Shown piece by piece: positions 28,878-37,606 of a DNA stretch of 64,000 nt (within the stretch, counting starts at the first letter, position 1; each line of letters opens with the position of its first letter). The notes beneath the pieces are model-generated. The model made no database searches. It saw only the letters and a program-made list of their open reading frames with translations, and had not been told where the DNA came from. The position numbers were made by a program, and so were the translations under genes. The stretch is taken from positions 1 through 64,000 of the forward strand of contig JAPYUM010000008.1 in assembly GCA_029940535.1 (NCBI GenBank), in the 5' to 3' direction. Source of the DNA: Vicinamibacterales bacterium (lineage in GTDB: Bacteria; Acidobacteriota; Vicinamibacteria; Vicinamibacterales; UBA8438).

Positions 28878-30791
28878 ATGGAACGTCGAGTACTACTGGC
28901 AGTGTTTCTCTCCTTCCTGGTGTTGGTGATTTACCAACGCCTGGTCGAGCCCCCGCCGCTACCGGTAGACCAGACGGTGGCCACCGCGGCGGATCCCGTC
29001 GGGCCGCGGCCAGACGGGGCTGCGGTCGGGTCTGGCGGCGCCGCGCCGACCGTTGGTGCCCAGGCGCCGGCGGCAGAGGCTAGACCCGCCCCGGTGGAGA
29101 CGGTAGCCAGCGAGACGTTCGAACCGACCGTGTTTGATAGCGCGGACCGAGATATCGTCGTCGAGAGTAACTTCGTGCGAGCGGTATTTGCCAACCGCGG
29201 GGCGGAGCTCATCAGCTGGCAGCTCAAGCGATATGGAGATGATTCCGGGGGGCAGGTTGAGCTCATACCGCCCGATGTCGCGCCCGATCAGGCATGGCCG
29301 TTTACGTTGGTCGTGCCGGGCGACCCGGAGCTGACCGCCCGCCTTGATCGCGCGGTGTTTCGTCCCTCTGTCGACCAGCTGCGGCTGGCGGAGGAGTCAG
29401 GCACACTCGTCTTCCAGTACGAAGACAGTTCGGGGTTGCGGGCGCGCAAGTCGTTCTCGTTCCAGGCGAGGCCAGCGCAACCCTACGTCGTCGGCTTCAG
29501 CGCCTCGGTGACGACGGCCAGTGGTGGGTCGGTTCCGCTGACGATGCGCTGGGGTCCGGCCTTGGGCGGGGTACGAGAAGCGACCTCGCGGATGGTGTTT
29601 CAGCAGTTGCCGGCCGCGGTCCTGTATGGACGTGCCTTTGAGGACGGACTACTCGAGGACGTCGATGTATATCGGGCACAGCCCGGCGATGTGGCCGAGC
29701 GCGGAGCGTACGAGGGCCAGTTCACCTTCGCCGGCGTCGACAACCATTATTTCGCCGCCGTCGCGCTCCCCGGCCCGGGTGAGACCCGAGTCGACTATCG
29801 CCCCGTCTCGACCGTGAACAGCGAGCACGATCTGGTCGCGTTTGATCTGAGCGTCGACGCCGGCGTGGCGGAGATACCAGTGTTCATCGGTCCCAAGGAC
29901 TTCGACATCTTGGGGATGGTGCATCCGGACCTGGTGCGGGTCATCGATTTTGGCTGGCTGTCGATGCTGGTGGTGCCGCTGCATCGGACGTTGAAATGGA
30001 TCTATGGCTTCCTCGGCAACTACGGCTGGTCGATCATTCTGCTTACGGTGCTGATCAACATCGTGATCTTCCCTCTGCGGCACAAGAGTGTCGTGTCGAT
30101 GCGGAAGATGCAGGAACTACAGCCGGAAATGAAGGCGATTCAGGCGCGGTACGCTGACCTGAAGGCGACCGACCCGGGCAAGCAGAAGATGAACCAGGAG
30201 GTTATGGAACTGTATCGGAAGCATGGCGCCAATCCCGCCAGTGGCTGTCTGCCGATGCTGCTCACCATGCCGATCTTGTTCGCGTTTTACCGGTTGCTCT
30301 CGATGGCGGTCGAGATTCGCGGCGCCCCGTTCATGTTCTGGATCACCGACCTGTCGATGCACGATCCGTTCTACGTCACACCGGTCGTGATGGGCGCGTC
30401 GATGGTCGTACAGCAACGGCTGCAGCCGTCGGCCGCCGATCCGACTCAGCAGAAGATCATGATGCTGATGCCGGTCATGTTCACGTTCATGTTCCTGTGG
30501 GCGCCGGGCGGCCTCGTGATTTACTGGCTGACCAGCAACGTGATCGGGATCGGCCAGACGGTGATCACGAATCGGATCGCGGGTCCGGCCCGGTCGCGTC
30601 AGGTGCGACCTCCGGCCGAGCGTCAGGTCAAGAAGGCGGTCGCCGCGAAGACCATTGATGTGAAGCCGGTCGCGTCGACAAGCGATGGCCCGGAGCCTGC
30701 GTCGGGACGCGCCCGGCCGGGCGGCAGGCGGGGCCGTCAAGGCAAAGGTGGCCGCCGGTCGCGTGGCAAGGGAGCGGGGGGGGAAGCGTGA
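28878..30791 (+). CDS. yidC: Membrane protein insertase YidC
   Basis: A 637-residue Oxa1/YidC insertase of the Gram-negative type. The N-terminal signal anchor (VLLAVFLSFLVLVIYQRLV) is followed by an Ala/Pro-rich linker and a large periplasmic beta domain (about residues 85-340). The insertase core has YGWSIILLTVLINIVIFPLR, MRKMQELQPEMKAIQ, LPMLLTMPILFAFYRLL and FLWAPGGLVIYWLTSN. The tail is long and very basic (GRARPGGRRGRQGKGGRR), which probably binds the ribosome. Its stop overlaps the jag start by 4 bp. Confidence 0.97.
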   Translation: MERRVLLAVFLSFLVLVIYQRLVEPPPLPVDQTVATAADPVGPRPDGAAVGSGGAAPTVGAQAPAAEARPAPVETVASETFEPTVFDSADRDIVVESNFVRAVFANRGAELISWQLKRYGDDSGGQVELIPPDVAPDQAWPFTLVVPGDPELTARLDRAVFRPSVDQLRLAEESGTLVFQYEDSSGLRARKSFSFQARPAQPYVVGFSASVTTASGGSVPLTMRWGPALGGVREATSRMVFQQLPAAVLYGRAFEDGLLEDVDVYRAQPGDVAERGAYEGQFTFAGVDNHYFAAVALPGPGETRVDYRPVSTVNSEHDLVAFDLSVDAGVAEIPVFIGPKDFDILGMVHPDLVRVIDFGWLSMLVVPLHRTLKWIYGFLGNYGWSIILLTVLINIVIFPLRHKSVVSMRKMQELQPEMKAIQARYADLKATDPGKQKMNQEVMELYRKHGANPASGCLPMLLTMPILFAFYRLLSMAVEIRGAPFMFWITDLSMHDPFYVTPVVMGASMVVQQRLQPSAADPTQQKIMMLMPVMFTFMFLWAPGGLVIYWLTSNVIGIGQTVITNRIAGPARSRQVRPPAERQVKKAVAAKTIDVKPVASTSDGPEPASGRARPGGRRGRQGKGGRRSRGKGAGGEA

Positions 30792-31243
30792 CAGGCGATG
30801 TACAAAGCAGAATGGTCGGGTTCGTCGAGGCCGTGGCCGGGGCCATGGGGGTGTCTGTGTCGGTGGCGTGCGTCCCCATCGACGATGGGACTCGAATCAC
30901 CATTGACGACGAGGCCGGCGAACTGTTCTTGCGGCGCCAAGCGGGCGGTCTGGACGCCCTCCAACATCTGGTAAACGCGGTGTTTCGGGCCGAACATCCG
31001 GACGGTCACATCGTCGTGGACTGTCTGGACTACCGGAAGAGCAAAGACGAGGAACTGCGCCAGACCGCCGTCTTGCTTGCCGAGCGGGCCCGGACGACCG
31101 GAGAGACCCAGGAGGTCGGACCGCTCAATCCGTACGCCAGACGGATCGTCCATATGACCGTGGCCGCGGATCCCGGCGTGTCGTCGGAGAGTGTCGGCGA
31201 CGCCTTCCTCAAGACTGTCCTCATCTCAGCCGTCGACGCCTGA
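30788..31243 (+). CDS. Jag/KhpB-like RNA-binding protein (KH and R3H domains)
   Basis: A 151-residue protein with a GTG start that overlaps the yidC stop (GTGA). It has a KH-like half (DDGTRITIDDEAGELFLRRQAGGLDALQHLVN) and an R3H half (LNPYARRIVHMTVAADPGVSSESVGD), in the order known from Jag/KhpB. The N-terminal Jag domain of about 60 residues is absent, as in many non-Firmicute homologues. The family binds RNA and has been linked to cell elongation in streptococci; the role here is unknown. Confidence 0.88.
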   Translation: MTGDVQSRMVGFVEAVAGAMGVSVSVACVPIDDGTRITIDDEAGELFLRRQAGGLDALQHLVNAVFRAEHPDGHIVVDCLDYRKSKDEELRQTAVLLAERARTTGETQEVGPLNPYARRIVHMTVAADPGVSSESVGDAFLKTVLISAVDA

Positions 31244-31307
31244 GCGGGGGCGCGGCGGCGTCTACCCGGCAGCGTCGTATGGATAACGCTGACCCCCTGG
31301 GTTTCTG

Positions 31308-32684
31308 ATGTTCGCGCCCGATGACACGATCGTGGCCGTCGCCACCCCATCGGGGCGGGGCGGCCTGGGGGTGGTGCGTCTCAGTGGACCGCACGCAACC
31401 TCGCTGGCGAAGGATCTACTCGACCACAGCGCGCCGCTCCTGGCGCGGCATGCCACCGTGTCGCGAATCGTCGACACGGGGGGACCGAGTGTTGAGGCGG
31501 TGGATCGGGTCGTGGCCACCTTCTTCCCTCGCCCGGGTTCGTACACCGGCGATGATGTGGTCGAGATCAGTGCGCACGGGAGCCCGGTGTTGCTGGAGCG
31601 CATCGTGGCGCTGGCGTGCGCGCGCGGGGCGAGGCTGGCTGAGCCTGGCGAATTTACGCTACGGGCGTATCTGAATGGCCGGTTGGATCTCGTCCAGGCG
31701 GAGGCGGTGGCCGACCTGGTGGATGCGGTCACCCCGCTGCAGGCGCGTATCGCTTTTGACCAGTTGGAAGGCACGGTGACCCAGGCGATCGGGGCGCTCG
31801 ATACGGAGCTGTTCGACCTCGTCGCCAGGCTGGAGGCGTCTCTGGATTTTCCCGACGAGGGGTACCACTTCGTCGAGCCGGGTATGGTGGCGCAGGGAAT
31901 CGCGTCGATCCGGGAGGGGGTGGCGGCGTTGCTGGCGGGCGCGTCGCGGGGCCGACTGATTCGCGAGGGCTGCCAGGTAGTGATTCTTGGCAAGCCGAAC
32001 GTGGGTAAGTCGAGTGTTTTCAACGCCTTGGTTGGGTCGTCGCGAGCCATTGTGACACCCGTGGCCGGCACCACCCGTGACCTGGTCAGTGATGTCGTTG
32101 ACCTCGAGGGGTTGGCCGTGAGATTGGTCGACTCGGCCGGGATCAGAGCTACCAGCGACGCGGTTGAGGCGGAAGGGGTCGACAGAGCGCGGCAGGCAGT
32201 GTCGGTTGCCTCCGCGGTGGTCGTCGTCTTGGATCGGTCGGCGCCGTGGGAAGTAGAGGACCAGCAGGTGTTGCAAGAGACGGCGAATAGTCGGCGGGTG
32301 GTGGCGATGAATAAGATGGACGAGCCGGCGCGGTGGTCGCGCGAGGTGTTGGCGCTCGGGCGTGACGTGGCGGTGGTCGCGGTCTCGGCTATGACGGGGG
32401 AGGGCCTGGAGGCGTTGCGGGGGCGCCTGCGAACGGTGTTGGTGGGTGGTGGCGAGGTGTATCGAGACACCCCGACGGTCGCGAACCAGCGGCACATTGG
32501 GCTGCTGGAGAGGGCGGGAGCGTCGCTGGGGGACGCGGAACGAGCAGCGCGGGGTGGCGCGACGGAGGAATTCGTGCTGGCGGACCTGCAGCTGGCTCGA
32601 ACGGCGCTGGAGGAGTTGACGGGCAAGCGGACGCCAGATGAGGTCGTGAACCACATTTTTGAGCGCTTTTGTATCGGAAAGTAG
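31308..32684 (+). CDS. mnmE: tRNA modification GTPase MnmE
   Basis: A 458-residue GTPase that with MnmG installs cmnm5 at U34 of tRNAs. The N-terminal folate-binding domain has DTIVAVATPSGRGGLGVVRLSG and the GEFTLRAYLNGRLDL motif. The G domain shows G1 GKPNVGKS (near 228), G2 TPVAGTTRD, G3 DSAG and G4 NKMD. It ends FCIGK, the conserved C-terminal cysteine motif. It lies 64 bp after jag and 61 bp before its partner mnmG. Confidence 0.97.
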   Translation: MFAPDDTIVAVATPSGRGGLGVVRLSGPHATSLAKDLLDHSAPLLARHATVSRIVDTGGPSVEAVDRVVATFFPRPGSYTGDDVVEISAHGSPVLLERIVALACARGARLAEPGEFTLRAYLNGRLDLVQAEAVADLVDAVTPLQARIAFDQLEGTVTQAIGALDTELFDLVARLEASLDFPDEGYHFVEPGMVAQGIASIREGVAALLAGASRGRLIREGCQVVILGKPNVGKSSVFNALVGSSRAIVTPVAGTTRDLVSDVVDLEGLAVRLVDSAGIRATSDAVEAEGVDRARQAVSVASAVVVVLDRSAPWEVEDQQVLQETANSRRVVAMNKMDEPARWSREVLALGRDVAVVAVSAMTGEGLEALRGRLRTVLVGGGEVYRDTPTVANQRHIGLLERAGASLGDAERAARGGATEEFVLADLQLARTALEELTGKRTPDEVVNHIFERFCIGK

Positions 32685-32745
32685 GGTGAACCGGCAGCGA
32701 TGGCCGCGGGCGGCTCGGGCCGGAGCCCGGTCTACGCCGTAAACC

Positions 32746-34599
32746 ATGATTATTGGCTATGACGTGATCGTTATCGGGGCCGGGCATGCTGGCGTCGAGG
32801 CGGCGCAGGCGGCCGCGCGCCTCGGATGCAGGGTGGGACTGTGCACGCTGTCGCGCGAGACCATTGCCCACATGCCGTGCAACCCGGCCATCGGTGGAAC
32901 GGCCAAGGGGCATCTGGTCCGGGAGATCGACGCCCTCGGTGGTCTGATGGGTGAGGCGATCGACGCCACGGCGATGCAGTTCAAATTACTGAATCGGAGT
33001 CGTGGTCCGGCGGTGTGGTCACCCCGTGCCCAGGCGGACAAGCGGCGGTACGGGGTGTGGATGCGGGGGCGGCTTGAGGGTGAGCGGAACATCGGGTGGA
33101 TCATCGGGCGGGCCGGTTCAGTGTGTCGGCGCGACGGGCGGGTCGTCGGGGTCGAGTTGGAGGATGGTCGTCGCTACGGGTGCGGTGCGGTGGTCGTGAC
33201 CACCGGGACGTTTCTGAACGGCGTGATCCACGTCGGCGAGGAGCAGCGGTCGGCCGGCCGAGTGGGCGAACCCGCGTCGAAGATGTTGGGCGAGTCACTG
33301 AAGGCGTTGGGGTTGATTTGGGGGCGGCTGAAGACGGGGACGCCCCCGCGGCTGGACCGGGCCGGCATTGATTTCAGCCGGTTCGAAGAAGAGCCGGGCG
33401 ATGTGCCGCCGGTACCGTTCTCGTTTCTGACTGGGGTTATCGACCGGGAGCAAGTGCCGTGTCATATCGTGCACACGAACGATCGCGTTCATGAGCTGGT
33501 ACGGCGCTACAAGCACCGGTCGCCGTTGTACAACGGGCAGATCACGGGGGTCGGACCTCGCTACTGCCCGTCGCTGGAGGACAAGGTGGTGAGGTTCCCG
33601 GAGCGGGATCGCCACGTGGTGTTCCTGGAGGCGGAGGGGGTTGACGTCCCTGAGATCTATCTCAGTGGCTGTTCGATGTGTTTGCCGCGTGAGGTGCAGG
33701 AAGCGGTGGTGCAGGCGATGCCGGGGCTGGCGGGGGCGCGCATGCTACGGCCGGGGTATGCGGTGGAATACGACTTTATCCAGCCGACGGAGCTGCGGCC
33801 TACGCTCGAGACGCGGAAGGTGGCAGGGCTGTTTCTGGCGGGGCAGATCAACGGGACCTCCGGGTATGAGGAGGCGGCGGGACAGGGACTGGTCGCAGGA
33901 GTGAATGCGGCCAGGAGAGCGGGGGGCCTGGGCGGATGGGTGCTGGGACGGAGCGAGGCGTACATCGGGGTGATGGTGGATGACCTGAGTAGCCGCGGCT
34001 GCCTGGAGCCGTACCGTATGTTCACGTCACGGGCGGAGCACCGGTTGCTCTTGAGGATTGACAACGCGGACCTGCGGTTGACGCCGCGGGGCCGGGAGCT
34101 CGGGCTGGTCGGGGAGGAACGGTGGTCAAGGTTTGTGGCGCGCCGAGCGCGGTTTGAGCGAAACGTGACGGCGGTGCGAAACGGGAGAGTGCGAGAGGGC
34201 GAGCGAACCGTGCCGATGACCCAAGTGCTGCGGCGGCCCGGCGTGACCCTGGCGGCGTTGGCAGAGGAGGGTGCCGTGCGCGTGGAGACGGGCGCGGACG
34301 GGGCGGGTTACGAGGTGTCGAGTGTGGAGACGGTTGTGAAGTACGAGGGGTATCTGCGACGGCAGGAGGCGACCGTGGCGCGGAGCCAGCGGGAGGAGCG
34401 CCGAAGAATTCCGCGAGGGTTTCCGTACGGGGAGGTGCCCGGGCTATCGCGGGAGGTGGTTGACCGGCTGAGCAGTATGGGTCCGGCGACGTTGGGGCAG
34501 GCGGGGCGGGTTCCCGGGGTGACGCCGGCGGCGGTGGCGGTGCTGGGTTCGTACGTGCGCCGGTGGAGCGGGGCCGACGGGAGTGGTGTGGCAACCTGA
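32746..34599 (+). CDS. mnmG: tRNA uridine-5-carboxymethylaminomethyl modification enzyme MnmG
   Basis: A 617-residue FAD-dependent partner of MnmE. The FAD-binding Rossmann motif [14 protein letters not shown] is at residues 8-21. The family signatures [48 protein letters not shown] and [14 protein letters not shown] are all present. The C-terminal helical domain ends [12 protein letters not shown]-like. This gene and rsmG are extremely G-rich on the coding strand compared with the atp genes further on. Confidence 0.97.
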   Translation: MIIGYDVIVIGAGHAGVEAAQAAARLGCRVGLCTLSRETIAHMPCNPAIGGTAKGHLVREIDALGGLMGEAIDATAMQFKLLNRSRGPAVWSPRAQADKRRYGVWMRGRLEGERNIGWIIGRAGSVCRRDGRVVGVELEDGRRYGCGAVVVTTGTFLNGVIHVGEEQRSAGRVGEPASKMLGESLKALGLIWGRLKTGTPPRLDRAGIDFSRFEEEPGDVPPVPFSFLTGVIDREQVPCHIVHTNDRVHELVRRYKHRSPLYNGQITGVGPRYCPSLEDKVVRFPERDRHVVFLEAEGVDVPEIYLSGCSMCLPREVQEAVVQAMPGLAGARMLRPGYAVEYDFIQPTELRPTLETRKVAGLFLAGQINGTSGYEEAAGQGLVAGVNAARRAGGLGGWVLGRSEAYIGVMVDDLSSRGCLEPYRMFTSRAEHRLLLRIDNADLRLTPRGRELGLVGEERWSRFVARRARFERNVTAVRNGRVREGERTVPMTQVLRRPGVTLAALAEEGAVRVETGADGAGYEVSSVETVVKYEGYLRRQEATVARSQREERRRIPRGFPYGEVPGLSREVVDRLSSMGPATLGQAGRVPGVTPAAVAVLGSYVRRWSGADGSGVAT

Positions 34600-34614
34600 G
34601 GCGAGACTAACGGG

Positions 34615-35256
34615 ATGGCATCAGATGGGTTGTCGGCCCGGATTGTGGGGCGGGCAGAGGCGGCTGGGGTACCGGTAGGGGGCGCGCTTGCTGACGCGCT
34701 GGCGCGGTATGTGGAGCTGCTTGTGCGGTGGAACGAAAGGATGAACCTGACTGGGCTCACGGACGACGACGCGGGGCTCGACCGTTTGGTGGTGGAGCCG
34801 CTCGGGGCCGTCCAGAGGCTGCCGACCGGGGCGGCGCGGTTGATTGACATCGGGTCGGGTGGAGGGTCGCCGGCGGTGCCGATGAAGCTGGCCCGTCCGG
34901 ATCTGCACCTTCGGATGGTCGAGAGCAAGAGCCGGAAGGCAGCGTTTTTGCGCGAGGCGGTGCGGCATTTGGCGATAGGCGGTGCGGAGGTGGAGGCGTG
35001 CCGGTACGAGCAGGTGGCGGCTCGGGCGACGGAGGAACAGCGGGCGGATGTGGTAACCGTGCGGGCGGTACGGCTTGACGAGGACGGAGTTGAGTGTTTG
35101 TCTCGGTTGCTGGCCGGTGGCGGGCGGTTGTTTCTGTTTGAGGGGGAGGACGGGGACGGAGGGGCGCGGGTTGGTGGGCGGTTTAAGACGGTGGAGACCT
35201 ACCCGTTGGTGGAAACATTGGGGAGTCGCTTGGTCGTCGCGTCCGGGAGAAGGTAA
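34615..35256 (+). CDS. rsmG: 16S rRNA (guanine(527)-N7)-methyltransferase
   Basis: A 213-residue SAM-dependent methyltransferase that makes m7G527 in 16S rRNA. The motifs are LLVRWNERMNLTGLTD, the SAM loop DIGSGGGSPAVPMKLARP (near 80), LRMVESKSRKAAFLREAVRHL and VTVRAVRLDE. The start is an ATG 15 bp after mnmG, the standard gidA-gidB arrangement. It is the last convincing gene before a 1.5-kb gap. Confidence 0.94.
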   Translation: MASDGLSARIVGRAEAAGVPVGGALADALARYVELLVRWNERMNLTGLTDDDAGLDRLVVEPLGAVQRLPTGAARLIDIGSGGGSPAVPMKLARPDLHLRMVESKSRKAAFLREAVRHLAIGGAEVEACRYEQVAARATEEQRADVVTVRAVRLDEDGVECLSRLLAGGGRLFLFEGEDGDGGARVGGRFKTVETYPLVETLGSRLVVASGRR

Positions 35257-35969
35257 GGCGTATGTGGTGAGGGCGTCAGGCAAGTCTAAAATGGTGTTGC
35301 GTTTCACGGTCACGTCAACCTATGGACCGATGGTGCATCGGGGCGCGTTGCTGGTCGGTCGAGTAGTGCTGGACGCGAAGCCCTCACGACTTGCGAGGGG
35401 AATCCGTCGGCGTCCGAGTGTGTCTGCGTCGGTGTGATCGGGGGTGCTTGGGGCGTTTCCGCGCGGTGTGGCTCGGCCAGGCGGAGGTTGGGGAGGGCAA
35501 GGAGGTCGGTATGCCACGACGCTCGGCGCATCTGATCTGTTTGCGGGCCGGGGATGAATGCGCGCCCGGCTGTCCGTCGCCGTTGGAGTAAACGGAACCT
35601 GTTTTCGGCGTTAGGGGTTGCCCTCTGGGAGTTCAGGCGGATTCGGGAGATGGACGGGTTGGGGGTTTTTGGAGGACGGGACACTAGTGCCGGGTAGCAG
35701 ACATTCTATACATAGGCCGCGGTCGGGGTGGCCCGCCAGAATCTGTCGTTCCGCGGCCACCATTGCCCAGCTGGCTCGCTTGTTACCGCTGTGGAGCCTG
35801 GCGCCTGACCCCAGAGTTATGCGCCGGAGTGGCGAGATAGAGCACGCGGTTTTGGGTCAACTGGCGGAGGCAATGCCGGTTGGTTGGGCCAGATGAGGGC
35901 CGTGTTGTGTCCTGCTGGTGGCCGGCGCGTCCGGTGCTCGTGAGGACCTGGACTGCGGTCGCGCTCGGG

Positions 35970-35985
35970 TGTTCCACGTGGAACA
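35970..35985. promoter_or_regulatory. parS site 1 (ParB-binding centromere)
   Basis: TGTTCCACGTGGAACA is a perfect 16-bp palindrome that differs from the classical parS TGTTTCACGTGAAACA only by a symmetric T/C pair. It lies 0.8 kb upstream of parA, the expected position for a ParABS centromere. Confidence 0.93.
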
Positions 35986-36325
35986 CTGCGATGTTCTGAA
36001 ACACGTCGGTGATTCGCTTCGGCAGGGGCGCTGTGAAGACTGGGTAGCCTGTCACTAGTATCACTCGGGATTCGTCGACTGACCCCGGCGCCGCAACGGT
36101 CCGGCGCTCGACTAATGGGTCGAAGTGCGTCGGGAGGTATCAGGCAGGGCGAGATCGGCACTCTGGTTCGGCCGTGGAGCGAGTCGCCTCGCGGTACACC
36201 CCAGCGGACCAGGCGTTCTTGCTGAGTGGTGGAATCACTGACACCTGACATTCCTCCGCGCGGCAAGTCGGTCCCGTGGCGTCGCGGCACCCAGACAGCG
36301 GTGGATTTGAGAGCTTCAGGTCCTC

Positions 36326-36453
36326 CTAGTGTCCTGTAACCGTGATTCGCTACATAGGTCGCGAGCGGGGCATCACGCCTGAGTGCAGTGTTCCGTGGGT
36401 CACAAACACCCAATTTGTGCCTTATGCACCGAATCACGGTTACAGGACACTAG
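36326..36453. mobile_element. MITE-like element with 24-bp perfect terminal inverted repeats
   Basis: The left arm at 36326-36349 (CTAGTGTCCTGTAACC...) and the right arm at 36430-36453 are exact reverse complements over 24 bp and enclose 80 bp without a gene. Both ends are bounded by TA within CTAG, compatible with a TA target duplication as made by IS630/Tc1-type transposases. No transposase is in the window. The same outer bases recur in the hairpin at 5416-5460. Confidence 0.75.
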
Positions 36454-36523
36454 TGGTCGTGGTTGGGAGTCGCGGTCAATGCAACCTTGCTTAGAACGAT
36501 CTGTTCGTCCGAGCACCGCCGAG

Positions 36524-36539
36524 TGTTCCACGTGGAACG
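36524..36539. promoter_or_regulatory. parS site 2 (ParB-binding centromere)
   Basis: TGTTCCACGTGGAACG matches site 1 at 15 of 16 positions. It lies 266 bp upstream of parA and 555 bp from site 1. Two sites so close to parAB support nucleation of ParB spreading here. Confidence 0.92.
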
Positions 36540-36697
36540 TCAGGGAGTCGATGCGGTCCATAGTAGAAGGCTGGCACTTGCTCGGAACCGTCCCTGCCCT
36601 GCGCATCGCCTCCCCCTCTTCCGGTGAACAATCGCCGAACACGGTATGTGCGATGACGCGGCTCCATCCTCGTCGTTATCTGTCATGCTGAATCAGC

Positions 36698-36726
36698 TTG
36701 TAGCGGGACTCAAGACGAGATAACAT
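36698..36726 (+). promoter_or_regulatory. Candidate parA promoter
   Basis: A -35-like TTGTAG (36698-36703) and a -10-like TAACAT (36721-36726) are separated by exactly 17 bp, 64 bp upstream of the parA start. Transcription would begin near 36733 and include the inverted repeat at 36756-36788. Confidence 0.5.
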
Positions 36727-36755
36727 AAAATGTTCTGACAACCTTTCTTGAGATT

Positions 36756-36788
36756 TGTCACATGACCAACTTGTTTGGTCAAATGACA
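36756..36788. promoter_or_regulatory. Two-tier inverted repeat in the parA leader
   Basis: Inner arms TGACCAA (36763-36769) and TTGGTCA (36775-36781) enclose CTTGT; outer arms TGTCA (36756-36760) and TGACA (36784-36788) are spaced 2 nt from the inner ones on both sides. The structure ends one base before the parA ATG and occupies the place where a ribosome site would be. It could be an operator for autoregulation or an RNA hairpin that limits translation. Confidence 0.65.
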
Positions 36789-36789
36789 G

Positions 36790-37590
36790 ATGACTAAAAT
36801 AATCGCGGTCGCGAATCAGAAGGGCGGAGTCGGTAAGACGACCACCGCGATCAACCTCGCGGCCTCGTTGGCGATGGCGGATCGATCGGTGTTGTTGGTC
36901 GACCTCGACCCCCAGTCGAACCTCACCAGCGGTCTTGGTCTGACCGCTCGCGTACCAGATGGCGCCACGGTCTATCACGCCCTGACCAGTGACCAGGTCC
37001 TTGACCCGGTCCCCTTCGAGTTGGTCACGGAGGTGACCGGGCTTCGGGTTATTCCTGCCGACCGGAATCTCACCGGAGCAGAGGTTGAACTGGTCGCTCT
37101 GCCCAACCGAGAGGCCCGGCTCCGACCATTCCTGCAACAGGCCCGTTCGCGATACGACTTCATTCTTGTCGACACGCCGCCATCCCTCGGTTTGCTCACA
37201 CTGAATGCACTCGTGGCCGCCGATTCAGTCCTGATCCCCATGAACTGCGAGTACTTCGCCCTCGAGGGCCTGGCCGAACTCACGGCGACGATCGCCCGGG
37301 TTCAGGCGGGTCTCAACCCGGACCTGACTCTCGAGGGCATCCTCTTGACCATGGCCGACTCGCGCACCCTTCTCGGGCAAGGAGTCGCCGCGGAGGTCCG
37401 AGCATATTTCGCAGATAAGGTGTATACCACCACGATTCCCCGAAACATCCGACTTGCGGAAGCGCCGGGCCATGGTGTCCCCGCCATCCTGTACGACGTG
37501 CGGTCCAGTGGGGCCGAAGCCTATCTGTCGTTGGCGCGCGAACTGCTGCAGCGGCATCCGCCCGCCACACTACCGGAGCCGCTGCTGTAG
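36790..37590 (+). CDS. parA: Chromosome partitioning ATPase ParA (Soj)
   Basis: A 266-residue deviant Walker ATPase that drives origin segregation on the nucleoid together with ParB-parS. It has MTKIIAVANQKGGVGKTTTAINLAA with the signature lysine in KGGVGKTT, VDLDPQSNLTSGLG, and VDTPPSLGLLTLNAL. The ATG at 36790 directly follows an inverted repeat. parB starts 16 bp after its stop. The chromosomal type, with no N-terminal HTH extension, fits the location near oriC. Confidence 0.97.
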   Translation: MTKIIAVANQKGGVGKTTTAINLAASLAMADRSVLLVDLDPQSNLTSGLGLTARVPDGATVYHALTSDQVLDPVPFELVTEVTGLRVIPADRNLTGAEVELVALPNREARLRPFLQQARSRYDFILVDTPPSLGLLTLNALVAADSVLIPMNCEYFALEGLAELTATIARVQAGLNPDLTLEGILLTMADSRTLLGQGVAAEVRAYFADKVYTTTIPRNIRLAEAPGHGVPAILYDVRSSGAEAYLSLARELLQRHPPATLPEPLL

Positions 37591-37606
37591 CGCGAGACCC
37601 GAAACC

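Larger units (their letters stand above)
35257..36789. other. 1.5-kb region without convincing genes; parS and MITE-bearing
   Basis: No open frame here has recognisable protein motifs or convincing coding character. The longest, 206 codons on the minus strand at 35817-36437, contains a parS site and one MITE arm and looks accidental. The region holds two parS sites, a 128-bp inverted-repeat element and a stray element end GGACACTAG at 35679-35687. It also holds the parA promoter and leader. The first half is very G-rich like rsmG; the far side is C-rich. Confidence 0.7.

Noticed and set aside
31262-32656. 464-codon minus-strand open frame
   Set aside because: It is the antisense shadow of mnmE, which has all GTPase motifs; the translation is serine/arginine/threonine-rich with no family features.
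35817-36437. 206-codon minus-strand open frame in the gene-poor gap
   Set aside because: Contains a parS site and one arm of the inverted-repeat element, has no recognisable motif and no ribosome site.
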